64,000 nucleotides of DNA from Multivorans sp965232105. GTDB lineage: Bacteria > Acidobacteriota > Thermoanaerobaculia > Multivoradales > Multivoraceae. The notes below the pieces were generated by a model. That model had not been told where the DNA came from. It worked only from the letters and a program-made list of their open reading frames with translations, and searched no databases. The translations under genes were made by a program, and so were the position numbers. The DNA is taken from NCBI GenBank assembly GCA_965232105.1, contig OZ246956.1, positions 2,232,001 to 2,296,000 on the forward strand, given 5' to 3'. Positions 26,201 to 34,361 of the stretch are shown one piece after another; position 1 is the first letter of the stretch; each line of letters starts with the position of its first letter.

Positions 26201-27183
26201 CCGATCGCTGACTCGTTGATCCCGAGTTCGGCGTTCATCCGCGGCTCCGCGAGCAGATCGCCCGCCAGGTGTTCGCGGATCAACTCGTCGATCGGTACGT
26301 CGGAGTTCAGCGCCCGGATCAGGTAGTCGCGGTAACGCCAGGCGTAGGGGACCGGCGGGTCGCCTTCACTGCCGTGCGTCTCGGCGTAGCGGACCCAGTC
26401 CATCCAGTGCCGGGCCCAACGCTCGCCGAAGGCCGGATCGGCCAGGAGCCGGTCGACCTCCTCCGCAACCGCGGCGTCCCGGTCGAGTGCGGCGCGACGT
26501 TCGAAGTCGGAGGCCTCTGCCGGCGTCGGCGGCAGGCCGGTCAGCACGTAGGACAGCCGGCGCATGACGGTCCTGGGTTCGGCCAGCGGCGCGGGTTCGA
26601 GCTCGGCCTCGGCAAGGCCGGCGGCCAGGAAACGGTCGATCGCGTTCTTCGACCACAGCCCGTCGGCGACTTCCGGCGGCTCGGGGTCGGCGATCGGCTG
26701 CAGGCTCCACCACTGTTTGCGCTGTTCGAGGGTCGTCTGCCAGGACGTCGCCCCCTTCAGCGCGGCGGCGGACGGCGGTTCAGTCCTCGGATCGGGCGCC
26801 CCGATCTCGATCCAGCGTTCGAAGTCGGCGACGACCTCGTCGGGCAGCCTGGCGCCGCCCAGCGGCATCCGGAAGTCGAGACTCGGGTGGCGCATCGCCC
26901 GCAGCAGCAGACTGGAGCGTGGTTTGCCGGGTTCGATCGCCGGACCGCGCATGCCGCCCTCGAGCAGGCCGTCCCGGTAGTCGAGGCGCAGCCCGCTCTC
27001 GGCCAGTTCGGTGCTGTTGTGACAGGTGTAGCAGTGCTCCACCAGAACCGGGCGGATCCTCTGCTCGAAGAACTCGAGATCCTCCGGGGCGAACTCCGCC
27101 GCGGCGGCCGGTCCCGCGCCGAGCAGGAGTGCGACCAGGGTCGCGGCGCCTGAGCGCGGCGAAATCCTGAGTTTCGTGTTCAT
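23257..27183 (-). CDS. Large PSCyt1-DUF1549-LamG-DUF1553 exported protein
   Basis: A 1308-residue protein and the first gene of the operon. A signal peptide (~1-29) precedes a cytochrome-like domain with CYTCH (51-55) and a LLLRAMRH...FRMPLG segment. DUF1549 follows (NAIDRFLAAGL, HWMDWVRYAETHG) with a second CxxCH (VACARCHDHKF). A middle carbohydrate-binding-like region (SSPRFFIGAKAKLAVRI) comes next, then DUF1553 (ANRLWGHAFGRGIV) and a concanavalin/LamG-like module near the end (FDDYTLEAWVAELPG). Two potential heme sites and a glycan-binding-like module suggest surface polysaccharide or redox work, unproven. The ATG at 27183 is followed directly by the signal peptide. Confidence 0.92.
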   Translation of the reverse strand: MNTKLRISPRSGAATLVALLLGAGPAAAAEFAPEDLEFFEQRIRPVLVEHCYTCHNSTELAESGLRLDYRDGLLEGGMRGPAIEPGKPRSSLLLRAMRHPSLDFRMPLGGARLPDEVVADFERWIEIGAPDPRTEPPSAAALKGATSWQTTLEQRKQWWSLQPIADPEPPEVADGLWSKNAIDRFLAAGLAEAELEPAPLAEPRTVMRRLSYVLTGLPPTPAEASDFERRAALDRDAAVAEEVDRLLADPAFGERWARHWMDWVRYAETHGSEGDPPVPYAWRYRDYLIRALNSDVPIDELIREHLAGDLLAEPRMNAELGINESAIGIAQYRFVLHGFGPTDALDEQVRFTENQIDVVSKAFLGMTVACARCHDHKFDAISQTDFYALYGTMVNGRPGVQTIDTEERRNAHRDELSELKNELRHVLADAWILAAADVPAALRQPDGPWAAALTGGQSPYDPLYAWVRTRGIRGRGAFANQWKVLADAYGENRRKLEARRQAPAVQRWDLSRTEDVEEWYRHGNGLPEARPQGAGSYEVARAGDSIVADILPAGVYTHALTNRHNGTFSSPRFFIGAKAKLAVRIAGRGGAVARYVVQNYPQVGEVYPIETLSDGEWRWQHWDLDYWDGDHAYIELVTAADHPMTGESSGGRSDRSWFGITEAVVLGEAGELPRDEPAEFTAPLFEIEGAPEDREELAARYGEAVREAAEAWRDGSMTDAQARFLASFVRRGLLPNDMDDVPEAREVALAIRELEEQIPPPTRSPAVLAGPRFDQPLMERGNHRQLGEPVPQRFLEAIDPEPYADSVHPRLALAESVLDPGNPLTARVIANRLWGHAFGRGIVATPDNFGQMGELPSNAALLDHLATGLKADGWSLKTFVRRLALTRAFQLESTPSPAARERDPQNRLLSHAHLRRLEAEAVRDAMLLAAGDLEPVDTAETRPVPGWSNRRSVYVQVIRNQPDPMLHTLDLPTPVTTKGQRDQTNVPAQSLLLMNNTQVMHLAARFGDRIAHDPELGTDRERIARMFRLALGRPPTPAEFDGAERFLSQAGDQKPAREDVEAWNAAAFDRREETAELREFTEQKTRGVLRYYHRASAPEAIAAWEFDEPPKNGRAYGTVGGLGLKLGRHVRLKDGALWLAPSDVLATKPIRQTFDDYTLEAWVAELPGDAESGAPPPVHLVLARDRAGALTAYRNGVAADPESIRQELPMSLERGRLQFAGSGDAPLGVLQARLYDRALGPDDVAASALGNIEAASEEEQARIYRGTWARIARLESEADRLEQSAAGGDPWHQLAHAMFNLKEFMYLQ

Positions 27184-27194
27184 TGGAACACCGT

Positions 27195-29297
27195 TCAGTT
27201 TACAACGCGGGCCGACCTCGCGTAGCGGTCGATCACGCTGCCGGCTAGGCCGTCGCGGATCATCCCGAACAGCTCGCCTCGCCAGCCGCGCCCCTTGGAC
27301 ACCTCGGTCGAAGTGATGACGACGACCAGATCCTCGGCCGGAGAGACATAGATGTACTGGCCCCCGAAGCCGCTGGCGATGTAGGCCCCCCGTTCCCGCG
27401 GCCCTCTGAGCCACCACAGGTAGCCGTAACCACCGTAGATCCGGCCGCGGCCACGGGGGCCGGCGAGGCCGGGTCGAATGGATTCATCGACCCACTGCCA
27501 GGGCAAGAGCCTCTCCCCGGCCCAGCGGCCGCGATTCAGGTAGAGCTGGCCGAACTTCAGCATGTCGCGCGGCAGCAGGGAGAGGTTGTTGCCGCCGACG
27601 TGGATGCCCTGCCGGTCGCGAGCCCAGGCCGAGTGCCGGATTCCCAGTGGGGCGAACAGGTGCTCGCGGGCAAAGTCGTGCGTGCTCCGGCCCGCTGCCG
27701 TGGCCAGTGTGGCCGAGAGCAGGTGGGTCCCGCCGGTGCTGTAGGCGAAGCGGGAACCCGGCTCGGCTTGAAGCGGCCGCTCCAGCGCCGCGCGAACCCA
27801 GTTCCGGGACGCCACCCACGAGCCGTAGTTGCCGAAGCTGGTCGACTCGAGGCCGGAGGTCATCGTCAGCAGGTGGCGGACGGTGATCTTCTGCTTGCTT
27901 GGGTCGTCGAGGCCGGCGGCCTCGGGCAGAAGCTCGGCGATCGGTTGATCAAGTTCGAGGACGCCCTCCGCGACCGCCAGGCCCGCCAGGGCCGAGAGGA
28001 CACTCTTCGAGGCCGACTTCATGTTGTGCGGGCGGCGGCCGGCGGAGCCGCGGAAGTAGCGCTCGGCGACGAGTCGGTCGTGGCGCGCGACCAGCACGCC
28101 CTGGACTCCCTCGAGGGCGCCGATGTCCTCGATCGCCTGCTCCAGCCGTCCGCCGTCGAGTCCGGCCTGGTCGGCCGGGACGAGCTGCCAGTCGCCGGTC
28201 CAGTCGTCGTCGGGAGGAGGTACGGGCAATTGGAACTCGACCAGAATGCCGGGATGGTCGGAGATCGGGGCCGTGGCCCGTGACTGAGCCGACCACTCGC
28301 TCCACAGGGGCCACCATCCGGACGCCCTGGCGTCGACCAGCACATGGTCGACGCCACCCGAAAGGACATCGCGGTAGCCAGCCTCACCGAAGCGGCTGAG
28401 GGCGGAGTGGTCGCTGTCGAGGTTGAAGTCGCCCGCGATCAGTGCGGGTCGCTTGGCGCGGTCACGGAGCTGCTCCAGGAGGTGCCGGGACTGGGCGGCG
28501 GCGAGTTCGGGGTCGCCGTTGGCAACGTGGACGCCGACCACCTCGAAAGGCAGAGCCGGAAAGTCGATCCGGGCCGTCAGGGCGATTCTCCGTTCGAAAC
28601 GGTCCCGGTCGGGCAGGAGGGGCCAGGTCTCCGGAACGGCGATCGGGTAGCGGCTGAGGATGGCCGCGCCCTCTTCGAAGCCGAGCCAGCGCAGCGATCC
28701 GTTGGCCCGGGCGTAGACCGCGTGCAGTTCGAGGTCCTCGGCCAGCCGGTCGACGAGACAGCCTTCGGTGACCGTGCACCACGCTTCCTGCAGGACGACG
28801 ACGTCGGGACGCAGGCGGTTGATCGCTGAAGCCAGCCGGTCCGCGCGCTCCAGACGGTCGGAGGCGGCGGGTGCGCCTGCGGACAGGCCCGCGAGACCCC
28901 CTTCGCGGTCCGGGTAGCCGTGGTACGCGTTCAACTGCAGGATTCGGAGCCTGTCCGTCGCTGCCGACGATCCGGCTGGGGCGGAGCCACCCGCTGCTCG
29001 CGGTTCCGCCGGCGGCTGGCGAGCCAGGAGGGCGACGAAGGCCGGACTCGAAGAGGCGGCCAGCAGGCCGAGGCTCAGGACCGTGACGCGCACCGCCGGA
29101 TGCGCCCGGCCCGCAAGTGCCGCCGCCGCGATGGCAACGATGCCGCCAAGAGCTGCGGCGAAGAGGGCGCGCCGGGCCAGGTCGGGCTGGACGACCATCA
29201 CGCTTCCGGCGATCCAGGGGGCCGTCCCCAGCGCCAGAGCGGCCAGACCGGCGGCGGAAACGATGACGGCAGCCAGGGATGAACGCGGACGCGTCAC
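27195..29297 (-). CDS. Endonuclease/exonuclease/phosphatase - beta-lactamase fusion protein
   Basis: A 700-residue protein. Three or four hydrophobic segments (~8-100) anchor it in the membrane. Residues ~115-355 form an endonuclease/exonuclease/phosphatase domain with LQLNAYHG, VVLQEAW, IAGDFNLDS and the catalytic ISDHPG. Residues ~365-690 are a serine beta-lactamase/penicillin-binding-like domain with the SxxK nucleophile in KSASKSVLSAL, a Tyr motif (FAYSTGG) and ASGFGGQY. Both catalytic sets look complete. The substrates are unknown: the first domain could act on phospholipids or nucleic acid, the second as an esterase or peptidase. It is separated from the DUF1553 operon by only 11 bases and may be its promoter-proximal gene. 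Confidence 0.88.
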   Translation of the reverse strand: MTRPRSSLAAVIVSAAGLAALALGTAPWIAGSVMVVQPDLARRALFAAALGGIVAIAAAALAGRAHPAVRVTVLSLGLLAASSSPAFVALLARQPPAEPRAAGGSAPAGSSAATDRLRILQLNAYHGYPDREGGLAGLSAGAPAASDRLERADRLASAINRLRPDVVVLQEAWCTVTEGCLVDRLAEDLELHAVYARANGSLRWLGFEEGAAILSRYPIAVPETWPLLPDRDRFERRIALTARIDFPALPFEVVGVHVANGDPELAAAQSRHLLEQLRDRAKRPALIAGDFNLDSDHSALSRFGEAGYRDVLSGGVDHVLVDARASGWWPLWSEWSAQSRATAPISDHPGILVEFQLPVPPPDDDWTGDWQLVPADQAGLDGGRLEQAIEDIGALEGVQGVLVARHDRLVAERYFRGSAGRRPHNMKSASKSVLSALAGLAVAEGVLELDQPIAELLPEAAGLDDPSKQKITVRHLLTMTSGLESTSFGNYGSWVASRNWVRAALERPLQAEPGSRFAYSTGGTHLLSATLATAAGRSTHDFAREHLFAPLGIRHSAWARDRQGIHVGGNNLSLLPRDMLKFGQLYLNRGRWAGERLLPWQWVDESIRPGLAGPRGRGRIYGGYGYLWWLRGPRERGAYIASGFGGQYIYVSPAEDLVVVITSTEVSKGRGWRGELFGMIRDGLAGSVIDRYARSARVVN

Positions 29298-29401
29298 GAC
29301 AGCAGGGAGACTATGTGCCGCGGCGGCAACCCTGCCGGAATCCGGGTGCTACCCTATGGGGCTACAGACAAACGAGCAACACTTTGCGGCTCTGCCGCGG
29401 A

Positions 29402-29409
29402 AAGGAGGT
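29402..29409 (+). promoter_or_regulatory. Strong Shine-Dalgarno setting a lipoprotein start
   Basis: AAGGAGGT sits 5 bases before the ATG at 29415. It favours that start over the ATG at 29439 and over the longer open frame from 29313. Confidence 0.7.
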
Positions 29410-29414
29410 CCGGA

Positions 29415-29972
29415 ATGGGTTGTAGAGAAATCCTCCGGATGAACCGTGCCACCGTCGTGTTCTGCTCGGTCCTGGTCCTCGCCGCGGGCTGTGCGGCGCC
29501 GCCGGAAGAAGAGGCGCCCGCCCCGGAAGTGGATCCGGTGGCCGAGAATGAAGCGGCGTTGAGCGAGCTTGCGGCCAAGTACCTGCAGGCGGTGAACCGG
29601 GGCGATGCGGACGGTTTGGCCGTGCTGTACACCGAAGACGCCATCCGGATGCAGTCGAACACGACGCCGAAGGTCGGCCGCGACGCGATCCGTCTCTTTG
29701 CAGCCGCCGATTACGCGGACACCAACTGGGACATGCAGCTTCGCGTCGACAAGAGCGAGTACAGCGGGGATCTGGCGTTCGTTCTCGGCACCTACGCCCT
29801 CAGCCTGACCTCGAAGGAGGACCCGTCCGTCGTGGTTCACCAGGAAGTAGGCAAGTGGATGGACCTGATGCGTCGTCAGGAAGACGGGTCCTGGTTGATT
29901 GCGCGCGAGATCGCGAACCGGGACCATCCGCTCGGTGAGACGCCTGAAATGCCCGAGGAGGGTTCACAATGA
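29415..29972 (+). CDS. NTF2-like (SnoaL/DUF4440) lipoprotein
   Basis: A 185-residue lipoprotein. The signal peptide ends in a lipobox (VLVLAAGC). The mature part is an NTF2-like fold of the DUF4440/SnoaL type: helix ALSELAAKYLQAVNRGDADG, then LYTEDAIRM and strands ending in DGSWLIAREI. No catalytic residues are obvious; members often bind small ligands. The start at 29415 is chosen for the AAGGAGGT sequence 5 bases upstream. Its stop overlaps the next gene's ATG by 4 bases, and the next product is a paralogue. Confidence 0.85.
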   Translation: MGCREILRMNRATVVFCSVLVLAAGCAAPPEEEAPAPEVDPVAENEAALSELAAKYLQAVNRGDADGLAVLYTEDAIRMQSNTTPKVGRDAIRLFAAADYADTNWDMQLRVDKSEYSGDLAFVLGTYALSLTSKEDPSVVVHQEVGKWMDLMRRQEDGSWLIAREIANRDHPLGETPEMPEEGSQ

Positions 29973-30487
29973 GAAGCACGACTCAGAAGATCGAGCGTCT
30001 CTTCGCCGGCGTCACTGTGCTGTTGCTGTTGGCGGTCCTGGCTGCCGCCTGTGCCCCGGTCGAGGAAGGGGTCTCCGAAGATCCGGACGCGGTCGAACCG
30101 AGCATCGGCGACGAAAACGCCCTCAACGCCCTGGTCGCCAACTACATGGTCACCGTGAACAGGGGCGACGCCGACGGGATGGCGGCCCTGTATGCCTCGG
30201 ACGCCGTGCGCATGGCGCCGGATGCCCTGCCCATCAGGGGCCGGGAGGCGATCCGGCGGAACATGGAGCAGGCGTTCGAGACCGCCGAGCTCAACGTCCA
30301 GCTCCAGGTTGAGGAGACCGAGTTCAGCGGCGAACTCGCGTATGTTCGCGGTACCTTCTTCGTGACCACAACTCCGAAGGACGGAACACCGCCCACGGAA
30401 TCCGAGGGAAACTGGATGCGGTTCATGCGGCGCGAGCCGGATGGCAGATGGCTCGTGGCCTACTCGCTCTGGAACTTCCACTCGTAG
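29969..30487 (+). CDS. NTF2-like lipoprotein, tandem paralogue
   Basis: A 172-residue lipoprotein with a lipobox (VLAAAC) near residue 28. It has the same NTF2-like pattern as the preceding gene: NALVANYMVTVNRGDADGMA, LYASDAVRMAPD, and a C-terminal RREPDGRWLVAYSLW. The shared VNRGDADG and MRR.(E/D)DG blocks show that the pair arose by tandem duplication. ATGA overlap with its neighbour implies equimolar expression; the two could form a heterodimer, since the fold usually dimerises. Confidence 0.85.
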   Translation: MRSTTQKIERLFAGVTVLLLLAVLAAACAPVEEGVSEDPDAVEPSIGDENALNALVANYMVTVNRGDADGMAALYASDAVRMAPDALPIRGREAIRRNMEQAFETAELNVQLQVEETEFSGELAYVRGTFFVTTTPKDGTPPTESEGNWMRFMRREPDGRWLVAYSLWNFHS

Positions 30488-30537
30488 CGCTTTGAGGGCC
30501 GCTCGACGTGGCCGGGTATGATCCGTCGTCGCGTCCG

Positions 30538-31590
30538 ATGCCCAAGCAGACAGCACCGCAGCCTCTCACCTTCATGGGTGCCCCCGGGTCGCCCTACACG
30601 CGGAAGATGCGTGCGATGCTGCGCTACCGGCGCATCCCGTATCGCTTCCTGATCTCGGGCGCCGACGGCCGCGAGGACCTGCCGGCGGCCAAGGTGCGGC
30701 TGCTGCCGACCTTCTATCTGCCGAACGCCGAGGGTGAAATCGAGGCGGTCGTTGACTCCACGCCGCTGATCCGGCGCTTCGAACGGGAGTTCGAAGGTCG
30801 TTTCGTGATTCCATCGGACCCGGTGACCGCCTTCGTCGACTACCTGCTCGAGGACTTCGGCGACGAGTGGCTGACCAAGGCCATGTTCCACTACCGCTGG
30901 GTCTACGAGGCGGACATCGAGAAGGCCGGCCAGATCTTGCCGCGCTGGCGGCGGGTAGAAGGTCCCGAAGAGGACTTCCAGCAGGCCGCGAAGACGGTTT
31001 CCGAGCGCCAGATCTCCCGGCTTTGGGTCGTCGGGTCGAACGAGACGACGCTGCCGGTCATCGAGGCCAGCTACCGGCGCATCCTCGAGCTGTTCCGCGA
31101 CCACCTGACGGAGCGGCCGTTCATGATGGGGAACCGCCCCGGCGCGTCCGATTTCGCGTTCTTCGGCCAGTTGACCCAGTTGGCCGCTTTCGACCCCACG
31201 CCGATGGCGCTCACCCTGGCGGTGGCGCCGCGCGTCTACGCGTGGGTCGATCGGATCGAGGATCTTTCCGGCCTCGAACCGACCGAGGACGACTGGATCG
31301 ACCGCGAACTGCCCGCCACCCTGCGGGCGCTCCTGGGCGAAGTCGGCCGCGTCTATGCCCCGTTCCTGCTCGCGAACGCGAGGGCGCTGATGGCTGGCGC
31401 TGAACGCGTCGAGTGCGAGATCGACGGTCGGCCCTGGGTGCAGAAGCCGTTCCCCTACCAGGGCAAGTGCCTGATGTGGTTGCGCGAGCGGTACGGGGAG
31501 TTGTCGGCGGAAGACCGAGCGGCGGTGGACGGCCTGCTCGACGGCACAGGTTGTGAGTCGCTCTTTGCCGGAGGAGTGTCGGGGCCCTAG
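30538..31590 (+). CDS. Glutathione S-transferase-like protein
   Basis: A 350-residue protein. The N-terminal thioredoxin-fold domain has FMGAPGSPYTRKMRAMLRYR near the start and STPLIRRFE, the usual glutathione-site segment. An all-alpha C-terminal domain (~85-350) includes GNRPGASDFAFFGQLTQL. It is longer than typical GSTs (~210 residues) because of inserted and C-terminal helices. The substrate is unknown. The ATG at 30538 is preferred over a GTG at 30508. The 3' end overlaps the next gene by 38 bases if that gene starts at GTG 31553. Confidence 0.8.
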   Translation: MPKQTAPQPLTFMGAPGSPYTRKMRAMLRYRRIPYRFLISGADGREDLPAAKVRLLPTFYLPNAEGEIEAVVDSTPLIRRFEREFEGRFVIPSDPVTAFVDYLLEDFGDEWLTKAMFHYRWVYEADIEKAGQILPRWRRVEGPEEDFQQAAKTVSERQISRLWVVGSNETTLPVIEASYRRILELFRDHLTERPFMMGNRPGASDFAFFGQLTQLAAFDPTPMALTLAVAPRVYAWVDRIEDLSGLEPTEDDWIDRELPATLRALLGEVGRVYAPFLLANARALMAGAERVECEIDGRPWVQKPFPYQGKCLMWLRERYGELSAEDRAAVDGLLDGTGCESLFAGGVSGP

Positions 31591-32929
31591 GCCGGCGCTG
31601 GGACGGACAGTGAGGGCCGGAGTCGGGGACACGGGAAGCGGAACCGGCTCCGATACCGGCGGAGGCTCCGGCGGGTCTTCACGGGTCAACTGGAGCTTCT
31701 ACGGCTGGCGGATGCTCCCCTTCGCCTGGTTGATCTACGGCTTGGGCGCGGCGCCCTTCTACAGTTGGGGCTTCTTCCTGCCGGAGATGCTGGAGGACCT
31801 GGAGATGACCCGGGCCGACAGTGGTTGGGCTTTCGGTATCTGGTCGTTCTGCGGCGGCGCCGTGGCGCCGCTGATTGGCATTTGCCTGACCCGTTTCGGT
31901 CCTCGTCCGGTGTTTACCGCGGGCTTCCTGGCGGTGTCCGGTGCGTACTATCTGCTCAGCAGGGCTCAGGACCGCTGGGACGTGTTGCTTTACTTCGGGG
32001 TGTTCGCAGGCCTCACGCACACGTTCTCCACGGTGCTGCCGACCCAGACGCTGGCGGCGAACTGGTTTCTGCGATGGCGCGCGAGCGCCCTGGCGTTCCT
32101 GCTCATCGCGGCGGCCGTCGTGGCGCCGGCCATTCTCTACTTCGACAACGCAATCCTGGATCGGGGCGGGACCTGGCGGGATGGCTGGGAGGCCGTCGCG
32201 GTGCTCTGTGCGGTTCTGGGCGTTCTGTCCTTCCTCGCCCTCCGCAACACGCCGGAGTCGATGGGCCAGTTGCGGGACGGCGCCCGTTCGCTGGACCAAC
32301 TCAAGGCAGTGGCTCGAACCGGCGTCGAGACTCTTGAGCATTGGGTCGCCAAGGAGGCGGTGCGGACACCGCAGTTCGCGTTGATGGTGCTGTGCGGCCT
32401 CGGCTATGCCGTCCCTTGGGGCGTGCTCGCCAACCATGGCCGACTGCACCTCCAGGACGTGGGATTCGAGCGCGGCGAGGCCGCTGCTCTCCTCGGGACC
32501 ATGGTCCTGGTGAGCAGTTTCGGGCGTGCTAGCGGCGCCCTGGGCGACAAGATCTCGCCTCCGCGTCTACTCGGCATCGCCCTGGCGCTGGAGGGGGCCG
32601 GAATGGCCCTGTTGCTGTTCGTCGACAGCACCGCCGAGGCGCGCGTCGCGTTGATCCTGCTGGGCCTGGGTTTCGGCATGGCCTACATCTGCCAGGCTGC
32701 CACTTTCGCTCGGTTCTTCGGGCGCCGCGCGTTTGCCACGACGACCGGGGTACGCTTCGCCGTCGGCGCCGGGTTCGGGGCCACGGTGCCCGCGCTCACT
32801 GGGTGGGCCTTCGACTCCCAGGGCACCTACGCCGTGCCCTTCCTTGCGATCGCCGCAGTCACTCTGGCCGGTTCGGTGGTTGCGTTCTTTCTGCAGCCGC
32901 CGCGCAAGAGACGGTCAGCAGCGGCCTGA
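31553..32929 (+). CDS. Major facilitator superfamily transporter
   Basis: A 458-residue membrane protein with about 12 hydrophobic segments from residue ~48 (WRMLPFAWLIYGLGAAPFYS) to ~445. The conserved loop between segments 2 and 3 reads GICLTRFGPRPVF, a variant of the MFS GxxxDRxGRR motif. It resembles monocarboxylate/oxalate-type MFS members, but the substrate is not readable. The GTG at 31553 overlaps the GST-like gene; a second GTG at 31610 would remove a Gly/Ser-rich tail of unlikely function. Export of a conjugate made by the upstream GST-like protein is conceivable. Confidence 0.87.
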   Translation: MSRSLPEECRGPRPALGRTVRAGVGDTGSGTGSDTGGGSGGSSRVNWSFYGWRMLPFAWLIYGLGAAPFYSWGFFLPEMLEDLEMTRADSGWAFGIWSFCGGAVAPLIGICLTRFGPRPVFTAGFLAVSGAYYLLSRAQDRWDVLLYFGVFAGLTHTFSTVLPTQTLAANWFLRWRASALAFLLIAAAVVAPAILYFDNAILDRGGTWRDGWEAVAVLCAVLGVLSFLALRNTPESMGQLRDGARSLDQLKAVARTGVETLEHWVAKEAVRTPQFALMVLCGLGYAVPWGVLANHGRLHLQDVGFERGEAAALLGTMVLVSSFGRASGALGDKISPPRLLGIALALEGAGMALLLFVDSTAEARVALILLGLGFGMAYICQAATFARFFGRRAFATTTGVRFAVGAGFGATVPALTGWAFDSQGTYAVPFLAIAAVTLAGSVVAFFLQPPRKRRSAAA

Positions 32930-33037
32930 CGTTCACGAGCGCGGACCCTGTCTGTACGGGCACCGCTCTCGCCGAAGGGGCAGCGTTCCGGCCGCGATGG
33001 TTGACGGCGGCGGCAAGGCAGCGCAGAGTGTTGGGCT

Positions 33038-34315
33038 ATGAACGGGACTCCTGTCGGATCGGTGCGGCCGTTGTTGACCCGGTCGATCTGTTTCGGACTG
33101 CTCCTGCTCGCGCTCGCGATGCCTCGGCCCACCGCCGCGGACGACTGGCCGCAATGGCGCGGACCGGAGCGGAACGGCGTCTCGAATGAAACCGGTCTGC
33201 TCGACAAGTGGCCTGCGGGCGGTCCGTCGCTGCTGTGGCGGGTGGACGGCCTGGGCGAGGGCTACGGCTCGGTGTCGGTGGCGAACGACATGCTCTACGT
33301 GCAGGGCACGCGGGGCGGTCGTAGCCTGGTGTTCGCCCTTGATACGGCCGACGGCAGCGTCCGCTGGGAACGCGAGCTCGGCCCGCGGCTGCGGGACGGA
33401 CGGGGCAACGGACCGCGCGGTACGCCGACGGTAGCCGGCGACTCGCTCTACGTCCTGACCGGCATGGGCGATCTGGCCCGCGTTGCCCTGGCGGACGGGT
33501 CGGTGCGTTGGCAGCGGAACATCCTCCGGGACTTCGACCAGCGCAACATCAGTTGGGGCATCAGTGAATCGCCCTTGATCGAAGGGGACTGGGTCGTCGT
33601 CATGCCGGGCGGAGACGATGGCGCGATCGCGGCTCTCGACCGGGAGACCGGTGAAACGGTCTGGACCAGCACCGGCCTGAAAGACCGCGCCGGCTACTCC
33701 TCTCTGATCGCGGTCGACCTGGAGGGCGGCGGGGAGCCGCTGCGGGTGATCGTGGGCTTTACGGCCCGCGCCGGAGTCGGCGTACGCGCTGCCGACGGCG
33801 AACTGCTGTGGCACTACCGCGAGCCCGCGAACCGAACCGCGAACGCCGCGACGCCGATCTACTCGAATGGCCTGGTGTTCTACACCTCCGACTACGGCAC
33901 CGGCGGAGGCGCCCTGCGCGTGCGGGCCGTCGGCGACGGCGTGAGCACCGGACAGTTGTGGTTCGAGTCGAGTCTTCGAAACCACCACGGCGGCGTCGTG
34001 CTCCATGAGGGGCACCTCTACGGGTTCTTCGGCTCCGCCCTCGCCTGCGTGGACTTCGAGACAGGCGAGATCGTCTGGCGCGACCGGAGCGTAGGCAAGG
34101 GCTCGCTCACACTGGCCGACGGGAAACTCTTCCTGGTCGGCGAGAGGCACACCGCCGGTCTGGCGCGGGCCGCTGTGGAGGGGTACGACGAGCGAGGCCG
34201 GTTCCGGCTCGAGAGCCACGGCCAACCCACTTGGGCTCACCCGGTCGTCAGCAACGGCGTGCTCTACATCCGCAACTGGGGCGAACTGCTGGCCTACGAC
34301 GTGTTGGCCCCCTGA
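33038..34315 (+). CDS. Exported PQQ-type beta-propeller protein
   Basis: A 425-residue protein with a signal peptide (ICFGLLLLALAMPRPTAA) and a WPQWRGPERNGVS block typical of planctomycete- and acidobacteria-type PQQ-like propeller proteins. Repeated strands (for example LVFALDTADGSVRWERELG, AIAALDRETGETVWTSTG and CVDFETGEIVWRDR) form about six to eight blades. No dehydrogenase catalytic residues are evident, so it is probably a structural or binding protein like BamB rather than a quinoprotein enzyme. About 108 bases without a gene precede it. Confidence 0.88.
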   Translation: MNGTPVGSVRPLLTRSICFGLLLLALAMPRPTAADDWPQWRGPERNGVSNETGLLDKWPAGGPSLLWRVDGLGEGYGSVSVANDMLYVQGTRGGRSLVFALDTADGSVRWERELGPRLRDGRGNGPRGTPTVAGDSLYVLTGMGDLARVALADGSVRWQRNILRDFDQRNISWGISESPLIEGDWVVVMPGGDDGAIAALDRETGETVWTSTGLKDRAGYSSLIAVDLEGGGEPLRVIVGFTARAGVGVRAADGELLWHYREPANRTANAATPIYSNGLVFYTSDYGTGGGALRVRAVGDGVSTGQLWFESSLRNHHGGVVLHEGHLYGFFGSALACVDFETGEIVWRDRSVGKGSLTLADGKLFLVGERHTAGLARAAVEGYDERGRFRLESHGQPTWAHPVVSNGVLYIRNWGELLAYDVLAP

Positions 34316-34361
34316 CGGACCCGGCTCCGGACCGCGCCGACCGGGGCAGGCGCTAGCCCGA

